From JAJFUG01 sp964473155 (lineage in GTDB: Bacteria; Gemmatimonadota; Glassbacteria; GWA2-58-10): a stretch of 64,000 nt of DNA. The notes under the pieces were generated by a model, which saw only the letters and a list, made by a program, of their open reading frames with translations, was not told the DNA's origin and did no database searches. The stretch is taken from assembly GCA_964473155.1 (NCBI GenBank), contig CAYYNT010000003.1, forward strand, positions 86,577-150,576, in the 5' to 3' direction. Every line of letters starts with the position of its first letter. Position 1 is the first letter of the stretch. The position numbers and the translations under genes are program-made. Shown in pieces: positions 8,124 through 17,036 of the stretch.

Positions 8124-9047
8124 TCAGAAGCTTTTCGAAACACTTAGCGCCATTCCAGGACCATCTTTCGGATCAACCGCGCGCGGCAATAGCACCAGGC
8201 TCAGGCTGTTGTTCCGCATGCCGCGGGTCTGGTTGATCTTCTCCATGACCAGCATGTCGATGGCGCTGATAATATGATTGGCAAGCAGCACCGCCGTGAA
8301 CTTGTTCCGTCTGCGGTAAGAATCCTCGGCGCTGTTAAACACTTTGTGATACAGAGTCTCGCTGCTTTCCAGTCCGGTCCAGTCCCAGTTGTACTGGAGA
8401 GGGTAAACCGCCTCGCTATAGGCCGCGAGGGCGCGGGCCTCCTCCTCGGCGCTTTGAGCCACCGGGATGCCGCCATTGGTGCCGGAATAATTATTGATCC
8501 TGGCAATCTGCCACTGATGGCCGTTATAAGTGCGGGTGTCGGTTTCGGGTTGAATGCCCTCACGCGACGGGTCATTGTCGTAATCGCCGCTGGAGGTCCA
8601 CTTGGTCAGGTCCTCGTAGTATTCACCGAAACCTCCGGACATCTCTTCCGGGACTTCTTCCGGGTTGTTGCGCAGCCCGCCAAGCACGAAATTGCGCCTC
8701 GCCTGCCGCGAGATTTCATGATACCGGTCCACGCGATCGTGGGCCTGAGCGTTGAAGAAAACCATACCGGTTATCGCGGCGCCCTCGGCCGCGAAATAAG
8801 CCCAGCCTCGCCACTGCCCTTCCAGATACTGAGGCAGCCCTGGAACGAGCGCGCCAAGAGCGATACGTATCCCGGGATGCAGGTCGCGAACAAATTCAGA
8901 CCCGCTTTTTTTGAATTCTCCCTCAACAGACCGGCCTGCTGCAATCGGTGACTGTTGCCCTGTAACCGGATTAACCTGGGCAACCAGAGACGAAGAGCAA
9001 AGGAACACGGCCAGCAGAAAAGTCGGCCTCATTATCTCCCCTGTCAT
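8124..9047 (-). CDS. Exported protein with short hydrophobic hairpin, DUF5683-like
   Basis: 307 aa from ATG 9047, with AGGGG 6 nt upstream; ATG 9032 (GGGGAG 3 nt upstream) is an alternative and begins the signal peptide (MRPTFLLAVFLCSSSLVAQ). Residues about 58-95 (IALGALVPGLPQYLEGQW then a hydrophobic stretch) resemble the PGxGQxYxG hairpin of DUF5683-type proteins. The rest is polar with tyrosine- and asparagine-rich text, ending in a hydrophobic helix (TAVLLANHIISAIDMLV) and SLVLLPRAVDP. Last gene of the era-trm112-porU-porV run, so possibly an accessory of T9SS-like secretion. Function unknown; family call tentative. Confidence 0.65.
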   Translation of the reverse strand: MTGEIMRPTFLLAVFLCSSSLVAQVNPVTGQQSPIAAGRSVEGEFKKSGSEFVRDLHPGIRIALGALVPGLPQYLEGQWRGWAYFAAEGAAITGMVFFNAQAHDRVDRYHEISRQARRNFVLGGLRNNPEEVPEEMSGGFGEYYEDLTKWTSSGDYDNDPSREGIQPETDTRTYNGHQWQIARINNYSGTNGGIPVAQSAEEEARALAAYSEAVYPLQYNWDWTGLESSETLYHKVFNSAEDSYRRRNKFTAVLLANHIISAIDMLVMEKINQTRGMRNNSLSLVLLPRAVDPKDGPGMALSVSKSF

Positions 9048-9051
9048 AAGA

Positions 9052-9094
9052 AGCCCCTGGAGTCCCCTCCGGTCCGGAAGAGATCCCAGGGGCT
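9052..9094 (-). promoter_or_regulatory. Hairpin that covers the ribosome-binding site of the next gene
   Basis: Minus strand AGCCCCTGG (9086-9094) pairs with CCAGGGGCT (9052-9060), with further CCGG pairing in the loop. The 3' arm contains the AGGGG ribosome-binding site of the gene starting at 9047. It could lower translation of that gene or protect the upstream porV mRNA end. There is no T-run, so a terminator is unlikely. Confidence 0.45.
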
Positions 9095-9136
9095 GTTTCA
9101 GATTGGACAGTCCTGCTTTTCAGTAACGCTCAAAGA

Positions 9137-10141
9137 TTAAAAATGGGCGGTCAGGGCGAAAAACGTACGGTCGCTCAACGGATTGACCCCCAGTTCCCGC
9201 GCCAGGTCGAAAGCATAGCCGCGCCAGTTGACGCCGAAACCTATCAGCGCTCCGCTCAGGTCGCCCTCTTCGCTCAGATAACCGCTGCGCATGGCCAGAA
9301 TCAGGTCTTCCTTCGGCTCCACAGAGAACTCGGCGCCCACGAAAGCCCCGTCATTGGCCGGGCTGCCGACCAGGAAACGCTCATAGTCAGCGGCCAGCAG
9401 AAGGTTGAACTTATCCTGGTCCAAAAGGTGCTTCAGCACGTTGTAGCCAAAACCTACGCGCACGCGGCGCGGCAGACGGTCGGACTGGTATTCGTTTTTG
9501 TGCTGCATGTCGGTTCCAACATCCAGTATCGACATTCCAAGCTGCAGCGGAACATCGGTCAACGGGCGGTACAGAACCCCCATGTCAACCGCCACGCTCG
9601 TACCCACTCCGCCGTCCGCGCTCGACAGCTTTTCCCGGATGTACTTCATAGAGACGCCGACATCTATTTTCTTGCTCAGGCGGGTGGCGAACGAGCCGTA
9701 CATCATAAGCACGCTCTGGCTGTCCAGTCCCTGAGAGCTCTGACCGGTGCCAACAAGCTCGTTGCTTCCCAGGTCCCAGAGATTGGCCGAAACCGCAATC
9801 ACTCCAATGTCCTTGATCGGCACGCCGACATTGAACAGGTTGAAACTGATCTGGTCCTCGGTCTCCTGTCCCATGTTGTCGCTGACAGTGAAGCTGAAAC
9901 CGTTGTAGCGGGAGAAATAAACCTCGGTGCGGCTAAGCGAGGCCAACCCGGCCGGGTTCCAGAGGACAGTGGGCATTCCCTCAGCCACACCGGTGTAAGC
10001 ATGCCCCATACCGATCGCGCGGGCGCCGTTTCTTTCAGTAAACTCGGCTTTGATCCCCTTGCTTTCCGCGGCATGCAGACGGACGACAAAAGAGAAGGCC
10101 AGACAAGCGACCATCGCAAAAAATAGAAGCTTCCTCAGCAT
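9137..10141 (-). CDS. PorV/PorQ family outer-membrane beta-barrel protein (PorV-like)
   Basis: 334 aa from ATG 10141 (AAGGAG 9 nt upstream), signal peptide to about residue 25. N-terminal motif GARAIGMGHAYTGVAEGMPTVLWNPAGLA is the FadL/PorV-type hatch; the rest is alternating beta strands ending in an aromatic residue (FFALTAHF), as expected for an outer-membrane barrel. In Porphyromonas PorV carries T9SS cargo from the translocon to the PorU sortase, and porU-porV are adjacent. Here this gene follows the C25 peptidase gene by 49 bp, so a PorV role is the best inference. Related FadL-like porins cannot be excluded. Confidence 0.8.
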   Translation of the reverse strand: MLRKLLFFAMVACLAFSFVVRLHAAESKGIKAEFTERNGARAIGMGHAYTGVAEGMPTVLWNPAGLASLSRTEVYFSRYNGFSFTVSDNMGQETEDQISFNLFNVGVPIKDIGVIAVSANLWDLGSNELVGTGQSSQGLDSQSVLMMYGSFATRLSKKIDVGVSMKYIREKLSSADGGVGTSVAVDMGVLYRPLTDVPLQLGMSILDVGTDMQHKNEYQSDRLPRRVRVGFGYNVLKHLLDQDKFNLLLAADYERFLVGSPANDGAFVGAEFSVEPKEDLILAMRSGYLSEEGDLSGALIGFGVNWRGYAFDLARELGVNPLSDRTFFALTAHF

Positions 10142-10190
10142 CCTGGTAATCTCCTTGATGAATATAAAAGAAAAAGAGAATCAATAATTT

Positions 10191-13100
10191 TCAGCGACTA
10201 AGTAAGGCTTTGCCTGTGGCCTCCACCTCCTCGGTGTTATCGAATGCCTCATTAACAGGCCTGCAGATAATCTTATATAAATATACTCCGTTTGCAACCT
10301 TTTCCTGATATTCATCCCGCCCGTCCCAGCGGACCCGGTTGAAACCCGCGGATGCTCCAAACATTCGAAGCTCGCGCACCGGACGTCCGGCCACGCTGAA
10401 TATCCGGATCAGCACATCCGCCGGGGAACCGAGGTCGAAACATATATCTGTCTCATCGCGGAACGGATTGGGATAGTTCAAAACGTTGGCCAGACTCAGC
10501 GAGGTTCCGGACTGGCTGACATACAGCATTATTTCTGTCCGGCTCGCATTCAGCGCATTGTCCGCCGCTCTGAACCTGAAACTGTGCAATCCCTCACTCA
10601 CCGGATTCAGGCTGACTTCCAGACTGCCCTCCTGATAACTGTCCGTATTGTAGCGGAAATACGGTGTAAGATCGGTCGAATAAGATGTTCCCGCATCCAC
10701 CTCAAGGGCTACCTGATAACCGGGGCTTCCCGTGGTGTTGATCCCGCTCTCGTCTTTCAGGGCCAGGATCAGCGGACTTCCTTTTGAGATACGGTCCCCG
10801 TCGCGCAGCTCACGGCCTTTATAAAGAACGCGTATTTCAGGGCCCGCGCTGTCTGAAAGCTCAGCGTTCCGCCCTGAAACCTGCATCCTCTGGCCGGCTC
10901 CTGAAGCATCGATGCTCTCACTGGTTGAATAACCGATGAACCGTCCGCTGCCAGCGGCCAGACTGTCCGAAACTGTCGCCGAAGAAAGGTTCAAGGGCAT
11001 AATGAACGCCCCGCTGAACCGTCCTCCACTGACTGTCACCCCCCCGTCAAAAAGAACCGACCCCGCTGGAACGAATTGCACTGCCCGATCAGTTGTGACA
11101 CCGTACCAGTAACACTGGTACGGGATTGTTACTTTCCTGGAATCACTAAGGAATTTAATCTGCGCCACGCCTGAAAAACCTGTCTCTATCTGTCCTCCGT
11201 TATTCAACACGCTCCCGCTGAACTCTGCCTTTCCGCCGGGTTTAAGCTGTCCGGCTCCGTCAAGGCTGATACTCATACGGCCTGCCGGTGAATGCAGCAG
11301 AAGGGCCGGGTCGCCGAACACCGTGTACTGAGCCGAATTGCTGTACTCGGCGCTTCCCATTCCCAGGCGGGCCTGAAGCGCCGCCTCACCCAGTGTAACC
11401 GCCTCCGTGCCGAACAGTTTCTGCACCAGGAGACGGTTGAGGGCCAGGTTCTGCCCGGCGTATGTCACCCGAGTCCCTGCGTATACCGCAATCGCTCCGC
11501 CGCCGGAGGCTGTCAGCAAACGCTCTGCCATCGCATCCGTACGATAGCTGTCGAAATAGCCTATCGAGCAGGATGAATTAAGCACGAGCGGCAACTTGTA
11601 TCCGTTGGTCAATAACGGCAAATCCCGTTCCACATCGAACAAAAGCTCCTGAGACCACTGTGTCGGTCCGCCGTGTCCGATATAGTTGACAAGCAGCGCC
11701 CCGCGGTTCCACCATTCCACCAGCTCGCGCGATGCAGACGGTTTCCGCGAGCCGATTTCCGGCGGATCGAAAGGATAGCTGTCAAGGTACACTTTTTTCC
11801 GCACCAATTCCTCGGGTAAAAGCGAATCGATCGATTCGCTGCCCGCGACATGGCCGGAGACGTCATCGCATGCGCCGCCGGATACATAACCGTCATCCGC
11901 GGACAGGATTACGCGACGCACCCAGTCGCCTCGCTCACCGCCCTGTTCGTAACGCGCGACCTTGTCCGCCACAACCGACGCATCAGCCGCTTTCTGCACC
12001 GGGATGCGGCCCAGAGAAATCTGAGGCAGACCGCCGCTTTCGAACCTGACGAACCATTCATCGTAGGCGACATCTCCGCTGCTGATATATGGGATGATAT
12101 GATTCGGCCTCGCACGGCCCTCCCCGGTCCAGCCCCTGAAATCATTGTGCCCGTCGCCGAACAGCACGGCGAATCGCGGCCGCACGGGCCAGGCATCGAA
12201 AGCGTAATGAAGGAAATTCCTGACTGCGGCCGGATCTTTCTGCCCCAGGCCGAATTCATCGTAAATATCTTCAACAGTGACTACCTGCGTGGAAAAACGC
12301 GCCGCGCGCGAAGCCGCAAGCGAACCTGCCTGCGTGGAAAGGGCGCGCGGCGTGATGACCACATATTCAGCGCCGGACATACGTCGCAGGCCGGGAGGAT
12401 CAAAAAGAGCTATAGAGGCCGGGGCAGCGTAAGCCGAATCAGTCAGCACCACAAAAGAGCGTAACGGACTGGCGGAGGATGGCAGCGAAAACCTCACCCC
12501 GGCGCTGTTCCGTTCGAGGCCTGTCAACAGGACAGGATTCCCGGGGCGGGTGATGTCATAGACCTCGGTTTCCCGCGGCTGCGCCTCGGAAATCTGATAC
12601 ACGGACTGACCTTCCGGCCTGACATGATACTCCACTTGGCCTTTGCCATCCATCACGAGAGCGGTGTTCATGCGCAATTCCACGAATCCCGTGATCCAGT
12701 TCAATCCTGAAAGGATAAACCGGTTGCCGCCCTCTATCAAGCAGTTCTCCGGAAGGTTAAGCCAGTCAGTTGTGAAAATTCTGGCGTCAAATGTGTTGCC
12801 GAATCCCAGTTGCATACCGTTAAGGTTTGCATTCCAGTAAACGCTTGCATAACGGGCCTTCCCGTAAAACTGGCAGCGCAGTTTATTGCCGTTTGAAAGC
12901 GGGACGGCCGGGACATTCAGCGTGCGTTCGCGAATGTCCGGACTGTCCCCCGTTTCCACCCAGGCCCAGAAATCCGGCGACAGATTAAATTTGGACTCCT
13001 CACCCTGGAGATCGCTTAAATAGATGTTGTTGCGTTCGAAATGGAACCAGCGCTCTCCGGATGTCACTGCCGGCGCTGCGGCGTCAGGGATCGCCGCAAT

Positions 13101-14222
13101 CTCTTGCATGCGCAAACCGGAAGCGCCCGGGTCTCCCCAGGACAGCCAGTAAACAGCCCGGTTGTCATAGCGATGGACCAGGCTGCTCACCGCTCCGGTG
13201 TCATCCACGCTGAACCGGTCAAGCCCCTGGCCGTAGAAAATCACGCGGTCTCCCTGACCAAAAGAACCATCGGCCACTCCAGTCACCCGTATCGCCACCT
13301 CATGAAGATCCGGCATATCGGCTGACGGGTCTTCGTCCTGCATTTTCCCGCCGCTGAAATAGAGGCGAAGGCTGGAGGGAGCGATTCCGGAAATTTCTAC
13401 GCCCGAGGCCAGAAGAGCGGCCCCGCTGATTGAATAAACACCGGAGGAATCGATTCGAACCGCGGCCCAGTGCGGCGCGCGGTCGAAAGGCGATGCGGAG
13501 GATGCTGCAAGACGGGTGCGCGGAGTAAGCCAGGCCCCGGCGCTCCGCCAGTTCAGAAAAGCCCCCCTGACAAAAGGGTCCGCAAGGCCATCGGGGCGAT
13601 CGGATGGGCTGTTCGATTCCGCTGAAAGCTGACCGCTGAAAGAGATATCGATATCCATACGGCGGCGGATCGTGAGCCTGCCGTTTGACGGGTCATAACT
13701 GAAGGGATAGACCGTAAGCTGAAGAACTCTGTATTCGCGGAACTGGAAAGGACCGGACAGAACGAGCGGTTCTTCCGGGTGTTCCCCACCCTGAAGATAT
13801 TCCTGCCCAAAAGCCGGAAGGGAAAGCGATTCCCGGCTTTCATTCTCATCTCCCGGCGGGGCAAGGGCCGGAAAAAGCGCGCCGGTTCTTGCAAAAGTCC
13901 TGTCCTCTCCGGATATGGAACCTCTTGCCGCACAACCGGGAGGGACAACCAGCGCCACGCTGTAACACGGCATGGAGGGATAGCCCGGACGGCTGATCAC
14001 CTCGGCCCCATCCGCCTCAATCCTCGTGTAGTCTGCGCCGCGCCATGAGAAAGGTTCGAGCGACCATGCGGGAAGCTCGAATGTCAGACGCACGCCATCC
14101 TGTCCGGAGGACAGCAGGGAAAACGGTTGCTCCCCGGCTCTCAGCACAACCGGAAATGAGGCGAGGACCATGATCAATGCAGCCCCGAGGGCTGCCAACA
14201 GTTTAATCCGTCCGGCTCTCAA
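10191..14222 (-). CDS. PorU-like C25 (gingipain-family) peptidase with C-terminal sorting domain
   Basis: 1343 aa from TTG 14222 (GGGG 5 nt upstream); signal peptide about 1-30. Residues about 30-230 are an N-terminal prodomain-like region, then beta domains. The C25 caspase-fold domain spans about 615-985, with the catalytic pair visible as NYIGHGG (H850) and LNSSCSIGYFDS (C885). Two Ig-like regions follow, then a C-terminal FlgD-like sorting domain from about 1249 (NYPNPF...). In Bacteroidota PorU is the T9SS cell-surface sortase that removes C-terminal signals. Adjacency to a porV-like gene supports the sortase role over a secreted gingipain. Next to trm112, 14 bp apart. Confidence 0.8.
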   Translation of the reverse strand: MRAGRIKLLAALGAALIMVLASFPVVLRAGEQPFSLLSSGQDGVRLTFELPAWSLEPFSWRGADYTRIEADGAEVISRPGYPSMPCYSVALVVPPGCAARGSISGEDRTFARTGALFPALAPPGDENESRESLSLPAFGQEYLQGGEHPEEPLVLSGPFQFREYRVLQLTVYPFSYDPSNGRLTIRRRMDIDISFSGQLSAESNSPSDRPDGLADPFVRGAFLNWRSAGAWLTPRTRLAASSASPFDRAPHWAAVRIDSSGVYSISGAALLASGVEISGIAPSSLRLYFSGGKMQDEDPSADMPDLHEVAIRVTGVADGSFGQGDRVIFYGQGLDRFSVDDTGAVSSLVHRYDNRAVYWLSWGDPGASGLRMQEIAAIPDAAAPAVTSGERWFHFERNNIYLSDLQGEESKFNLSPDFWAWVETGDSPDIRERTLNVPAVPLSNGNKLRCQFYGKARYASVYWNANLNGMQLGFGNTFDARIFTTDWLNLPENCLIEGGNRFILSGLNWITGFVELRMNTALVMDGKGQVEYHVRPEGQSVYQISEAQPRETEVYDITRPGNPVLLTGLERNSAGVRFSLPSSASPLRSFVVLTDSAYAAPASIALFDPPGLRRMSGAEYVVITPRALSTQAGSLAASRAARFSTQVVTVEDIYDEFGLGQKDPAAVRNFLHYAFDAWPVRPRFAVLFGDGHNDFRGWTGEGRARPNHIIPYISSGDVAYDEWFVRFESGGLPQISLGRIPVQKAADASVVADKVARYEQGGERGDWVRRVILSADDGYVSGGACDDVSGHVAGSESIDSLLPEELVRKKVYLDSYPFDPPEIGSRKPSASRELVEWWNRGALLVNYIGHGGPTQWSQELLFDVERDLPLLTNGYKLPLVLNSSCSIGYFDSYRTDAMAERLLTASGGGAIAVYAGTRVTYAGQNLALNRLLVQKLFGTEAVTLGEAALQARLGMGSAEYSNSAQYTVFGDPALLLHSPAGRMSISLDGAGQLKPGGKAEFSGSVLNNGGQIETGFSGVAQIKFLSDSRKVTIPYQCYWYGVTTDRAVQFVPAGSVLFDGGVTVSGGRFSGAFIMPLNLSSATVSDSLAAGSGRFIGYSTSESIDASGAGQRMQVSGRNAELSDSAGPEIRVLYKGRELRDGDRISKGSPLILALKDESGINTTGSPGYQVALEVDAGTSYSTDLTPYFRYNTDSYQEGSLEVSLNPVSEGLHSFRFRAADNALNASRTEIMLYVSQSGTSLSLANVLNYPNPFRDETDICFDLGSPADVLIRIFSVAGRPVRELRMFGASAGFNRVRWDGRDEYQEKVANGVYLYKIICRPVNEAFDNTEEVEATGKALLSR

Positions 14223-14236
14223 GACATCCCCGGGGC

Positions 14237-14401
14237 TTAGAATGACCTGGCCTCATCGATCAGCATGATCGGTATGTCATCCTTGATATCATAAATCAGG
14301 CGGCAGGCGTGACAGACCAGCTCATTCTGGTCCTGACGGTATTCGAGGTCCCCTTTGCATTTAGGACAAACCAGGATTTCAAGCAGTTTCGGGTCCAGCA
14401 T
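14237..14401 (-). CDS. Trm112 family zinc-ribbon protein
   Basis: 54 aa from ATG 14401, with GGAGG 5 nt upstream; a TTG at 14419 would add six residues but places the GGAGG inside the frame. Typical Trm112/YcaR text: LLEILVCPKCKGDLEY, then VCHAC and IYDIKDDIPIMLIDEA. The four cysteines in two CxxC pairs would bind zinc. In eukaryotes and archaea Trm112 activates methyltransferases; the bacterial role is less clear. It sits 26 bp after era and 14 bp before the porU-like gene. Confidence 0.9.
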   Translation of the reverse strand: MLDPKLLEILVCPKCKGDLEYRQDQNELVCHACRLIYDIKDDIPIMLIDEARSF

Positions 14402-14427
14402 CCTGTCCTCCGTTTGCAACTTGGTTT

Positions 14428-15351
14428 TTAATTGTCAGGCGTGTAGCCGACCATTTTGAGAAAGGAATCGTTCTTGCGCCAGTTTTCCCTGACTTTTACC
14501 CACAGGTCGAGATATACGCTCGAGCCTGCCAGTTCCTCGATTTTGACTCTCGCCTCCCGCCCCAGTTTTTTCAACTGTTCTCCGCCCCGTCCGATAAGAA
14601 TGGCTTTCTGCCCCTCTCGCTCGACATATATCACGGCTTTGATATATGCCTTGTTTCCAGGCCGCTCCTGATACTCTTCAACCATCACCGCCGCGGCGTA
14701 CGGCAGCTCCTGGCGGAGCTGTTCGAATATCGTCTCGCGGATCAGCTCGGCGGCGAAAAAACGCATCGGCTGGGTGGCTATCTGTTCCTCGGAGTACATG
14801 AAATCACCGGCGGGGAGACGCTTGACCACCTGGGCCAGAAGCTCCTCGAGACCATCACCGCCGAGCGCGCTTACCGGAACTATCTCCTCGAACAGATTTT
14901 CTTTCGCGTACCCGGCGATAAGCGGCAGCAGACGTTCCTTCTCGATAAGATCGATCTTGTTCAGCGCGAGTATGAGAGGAATTTTAAGGGAACGCAGACG
15001 GCCGCCGAGTTCCTGTTCCAGCGATGCATCATTCTGCGAGGCATCCAGAATGTAGATGACTATGTCCGCGCCGCTGACCGCCTTGAAACTTGTCTGGATC
15101 ATCATTTTCTGCATGCGGTCGCGCGGCTGGATCACCCCCGGAGTATCGATAAACAACGCCTGGTACCCAGGTCCGCTCATAATTCCAAACACCTGCTGCC
15201 GGGTTGTCTGCGCCTTTGAGCTGACAATCGAGATTTTTTGTCCCAGCAGATTATTCATCAGCGTGCTCTTGCCGACATTGGGCTTTCCGGCGATAGCAAC
15301 CACTCCGCTGCGTTTATTAATTGTTAAACTCTGTCCCTTTTCTGCGCTCAA
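14428..15351 (-). CDS. era: GTPase Era
   Basis: 307 aa. Ribosome-assembly GTPase that binds the 3' end of 16S rRNA. G1 GKPNVGKST (22-30), G2 AQTTRQQ, G3 DTPG, G4 NKID, G5 SAL are all visible, followed by a KH domain with GRGGEQLKKLG. Length is typical. The apparent start is TTG 15351, with GGGTGA upstream; no ATG lies near. First gene of a five-gene minus-strand run (era, trm112, porU-like, porV-like, DUF5683-like), preceded by a promoter with a perfect palindrome. Confidence 0.96.
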   Translation of the reverse strand: MSAEKGQSLTINKRSGVVAIAGKPNVGKSTLMNNLLGQKISIVSSKAQTTRQQVFGIMSGPGYQALFIDTPGVIQPRDRMQKMMIQTSFKAVSGADIVIYILDASQNDASLEQELGGRLRSLKIPLILALNKIDLIEKERLLPLIAGYAKENLFEEIVPVSALGGDGLEELLAQVVKRLPAGDFMYSEEQIATQPMRFFAAELIRETIFEQLRQELPYAAAVMVEEYQERPGNKAYIKAVIYVEREGQKAILIGRGGEQLKKLGREARVKIEELAGSSVYLDLWVKVRENWRKNDSFLKMVGYTPDN

Positions 15352-15423
15352 TTTCTGTTCACCCGGATAGAATTTGGTTTAAACGCCCTGACAATTCATG
15401 TTAGCAACAGTTCGCCGCTTAGG

Positions 15424-15455
15424 CTGAATATAATCTATATTCAGTTAAGGGCCAA
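15424..15455 (-). promoter_or_regulatory. Promoter of the era operon overlapped by a 21-bp palindrome
   Basis: Minus strand -35 TTGGCC (15450-15455), 17-nt spacer, -10 TATATT (15427-15432). A perfect inverted repeat CTGAATATA-N3-TATATTCAG (15424-15444) covers the -10, as an operator would. Regulator unknown. Confidence 0.5.
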
Positions 15456-15498
15456 GTGTGCAGAGATGCCTGCCAGATTCAGTTTTTCGGAGAAAATA

Positions 15499-15574
<76 letters not shown>

Positions 15575-15753
15575 ACTGCAATCGAACGAAGCTTGGTTTG
15601 GATGGGACCTCGCTGAAGAAATGTCGGCTTTGTCAGCGCGAACAGATGAAATATATACCGAAAAGCCGTATCAGGCAAGAAAAAACCATTGACATTATTA
15701 CGTGACATTCCAGATGCGGAAACAGAAAGGTTTGAAAAGCCTCCTCTTCCAAA

Positions 15754-15918
15754 TCAGAAGGCTTTCCTTTCCTTGCGCGGACGTATTGAGATCGTGGTCT
15801 TGCAGGCTATGCAGTTGAAGAGGTACAGAAAACGGTCCGCTTTCAGCGTGACCGGCTGCTTGCCCAGATAGACCAGATTCTTGTGTTTGCACATTTTCCT
15901 TCTCCCAGTAACTGACAT
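15754..15918 (-). CDS. Small Cys/His protein, probable zinc-binding, unknown function
   Basis: 54 aa from ATG 15918 (GAGG 5 nt upstream); ATG 15894 with GGGAG 8 nt upstream would give 46 aa. The text MCKHKNLVYLGKQPV, then LYLFNCIACKTTISI, has one CxH and one CxxC that could bind a metal. The basic tail is RPRKERKAF. Such short zinc-ribbon-like proteins are common in genomes, usually without a function. It lies between tRNA-Lys and the rhomboid gene, alone on its transcript as far as can be seen. Confidence 0.55.
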   Translation of the reverse strand: MSVTGRRKMCKHKNLVYLGKQPVTLKADRFLYLFNCIACKTTISIRPRKERKAF

Positions 15919-16165
15919 ATTTACCTCTTCTGCTGTATTCGAATTAAATAGCAATAATTGTACCATATATTACAGTACACTCCGCCTGTTGTTTCATTTC
16001 TTTAAAATTCTTTACCTGATTGCTGACGAGGGAAAATCACTGCTTCCGTTCCACGCAATATAAACGAGATATGATTCTCTTTTACTGAAACATTGGAAAA
16101 AACCGCCGGGTGAGCAGATACCGGGGGATTGGTCTGATGGATTTAAGGGAAGAGGATGGAGGCTT

Positions 16166-17011
16166 TCATTTGCCTGAACGCCGGGTGCTGGCCCGATCCA
16201 GGATATTTTTTTCCGAGCGGCTCAGGCTGTGGATGCCCTGCGCATTTATCTTGTCCAGGATGCGGTTGACCTCATCCTGCTCGTTCTTCTCCTGTTCAAT
16301 CTCGCGCGTGACGAGACGGATCTGGCGGCGGCGCTTTCGGTCGTGCCAGGCGGCGGCAAGCCTGGTAAACTGCCACTCTTTTTTCAGATAAAGATAACCG
16401 ATCAGCATCCCGCTCAGGTGCGCGAAATGAGCTATCCCTGAGGGAGTCCAGCTCAGCCAGAACTCTATCGCCGCAAGTATCAGAACGAAATATTTCGCCT
16501 TGAGCGGAAAGATCAGCATGAACAGAATCTGACGTTCCGGGAACAGAAGGCCATAGGCGGCCAGAAGGCCGAAAATAGCTCCGCTGGAGCCGATCAGGGC
16601 CTGTCCTGGAAGGCCGGCGCGGATCGGCAGTGACCAGTCCGAGGCGAATATCCAGTACAGCAGGCCCGCTCCCGCCCCGGTGATGAAGAAGAAAATCAGA
16701 AATTCCCGGCTGCCCCAGGTGCGCTCCAGTTCCGAGCCGAACATCCAGAGCGCGAACATGTTGAACAGAAGATGCCACAGGCTGCCGTGAACGAAGATGT
16801 AAGTGACGAACTGCCAGAGGAAGAACCGCTCGTTGACAAGTTGAGGGGTCAACCCGAAAACAGTCACCCATAGTGAGCTGCCCGCCGCCATCCGCAACAT
16901 GCCATCGACAATGAACGAGCCGGCACAGGCAATCAGCAGGTATTTTACCGAGGGGCTGACGCCACCGCCCAGAATATAGCCCGGCTGTTCGTAATAAGTG
17001 TTGTAGCGCAA
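16166..17011 (-). CDS. Rhomboid family intramembrane serine protease
   Basis: About 281 aa from TTG 17011, which has GGAG 9 nt upstream; a GTG at 17062, overlapping the previous gene, is the alternative. Six-helix rhomboid core with FVHGSLWHLLFNMFALWMFG, the catalytic serine in IGSSGAIFGLLAAYG and the catalytic histidine in AHFAHLSGMLIGYLY. A charged cytoplasmic tail (about the last 75 residues, DRKRRRQIRLVTREIEQEK) follows. Rhomboids cleave transmembrane substrates within the membrane. The Ser-His dyad is intact, so it should be active. Last gene of the envelope operon. Confidence 0.9.
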   Translation of the reverse strand: MRYNTYYEQPGYILGGGVSPSVKYLLIACAGSFIVDGMLRMAAGSSLWVTVFGLTPQLVNERFFLWQFVTYIFVHGSLWHLLFNMFALWMFGSELERTWGSREFLIFFFITGAGAGLLYWIFASDWSLPIRAGLPGQALIGSSGAIFGLLAAYGLLFPERQILFMLIFPLKAKYFVLILAAIEFWLSWTPSGIAHFAHLSGMLIGYLYLKKEWQFTRLAAAWHDRKRRRQIRLVTREIEQEKNEQDEVNRILDKINAQGIHSLSRSEKNILDRASTRRSGK

Positions 17012-17036
17012 GCTGTCGCTCTCCTGATCCGGTTTC

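Noticed and set aside
9143..10126. 327-aa open frame antisense to the PorV-like gene
   Set aside because: Shadow frame rich in H, Q and R with no recognisable domain.
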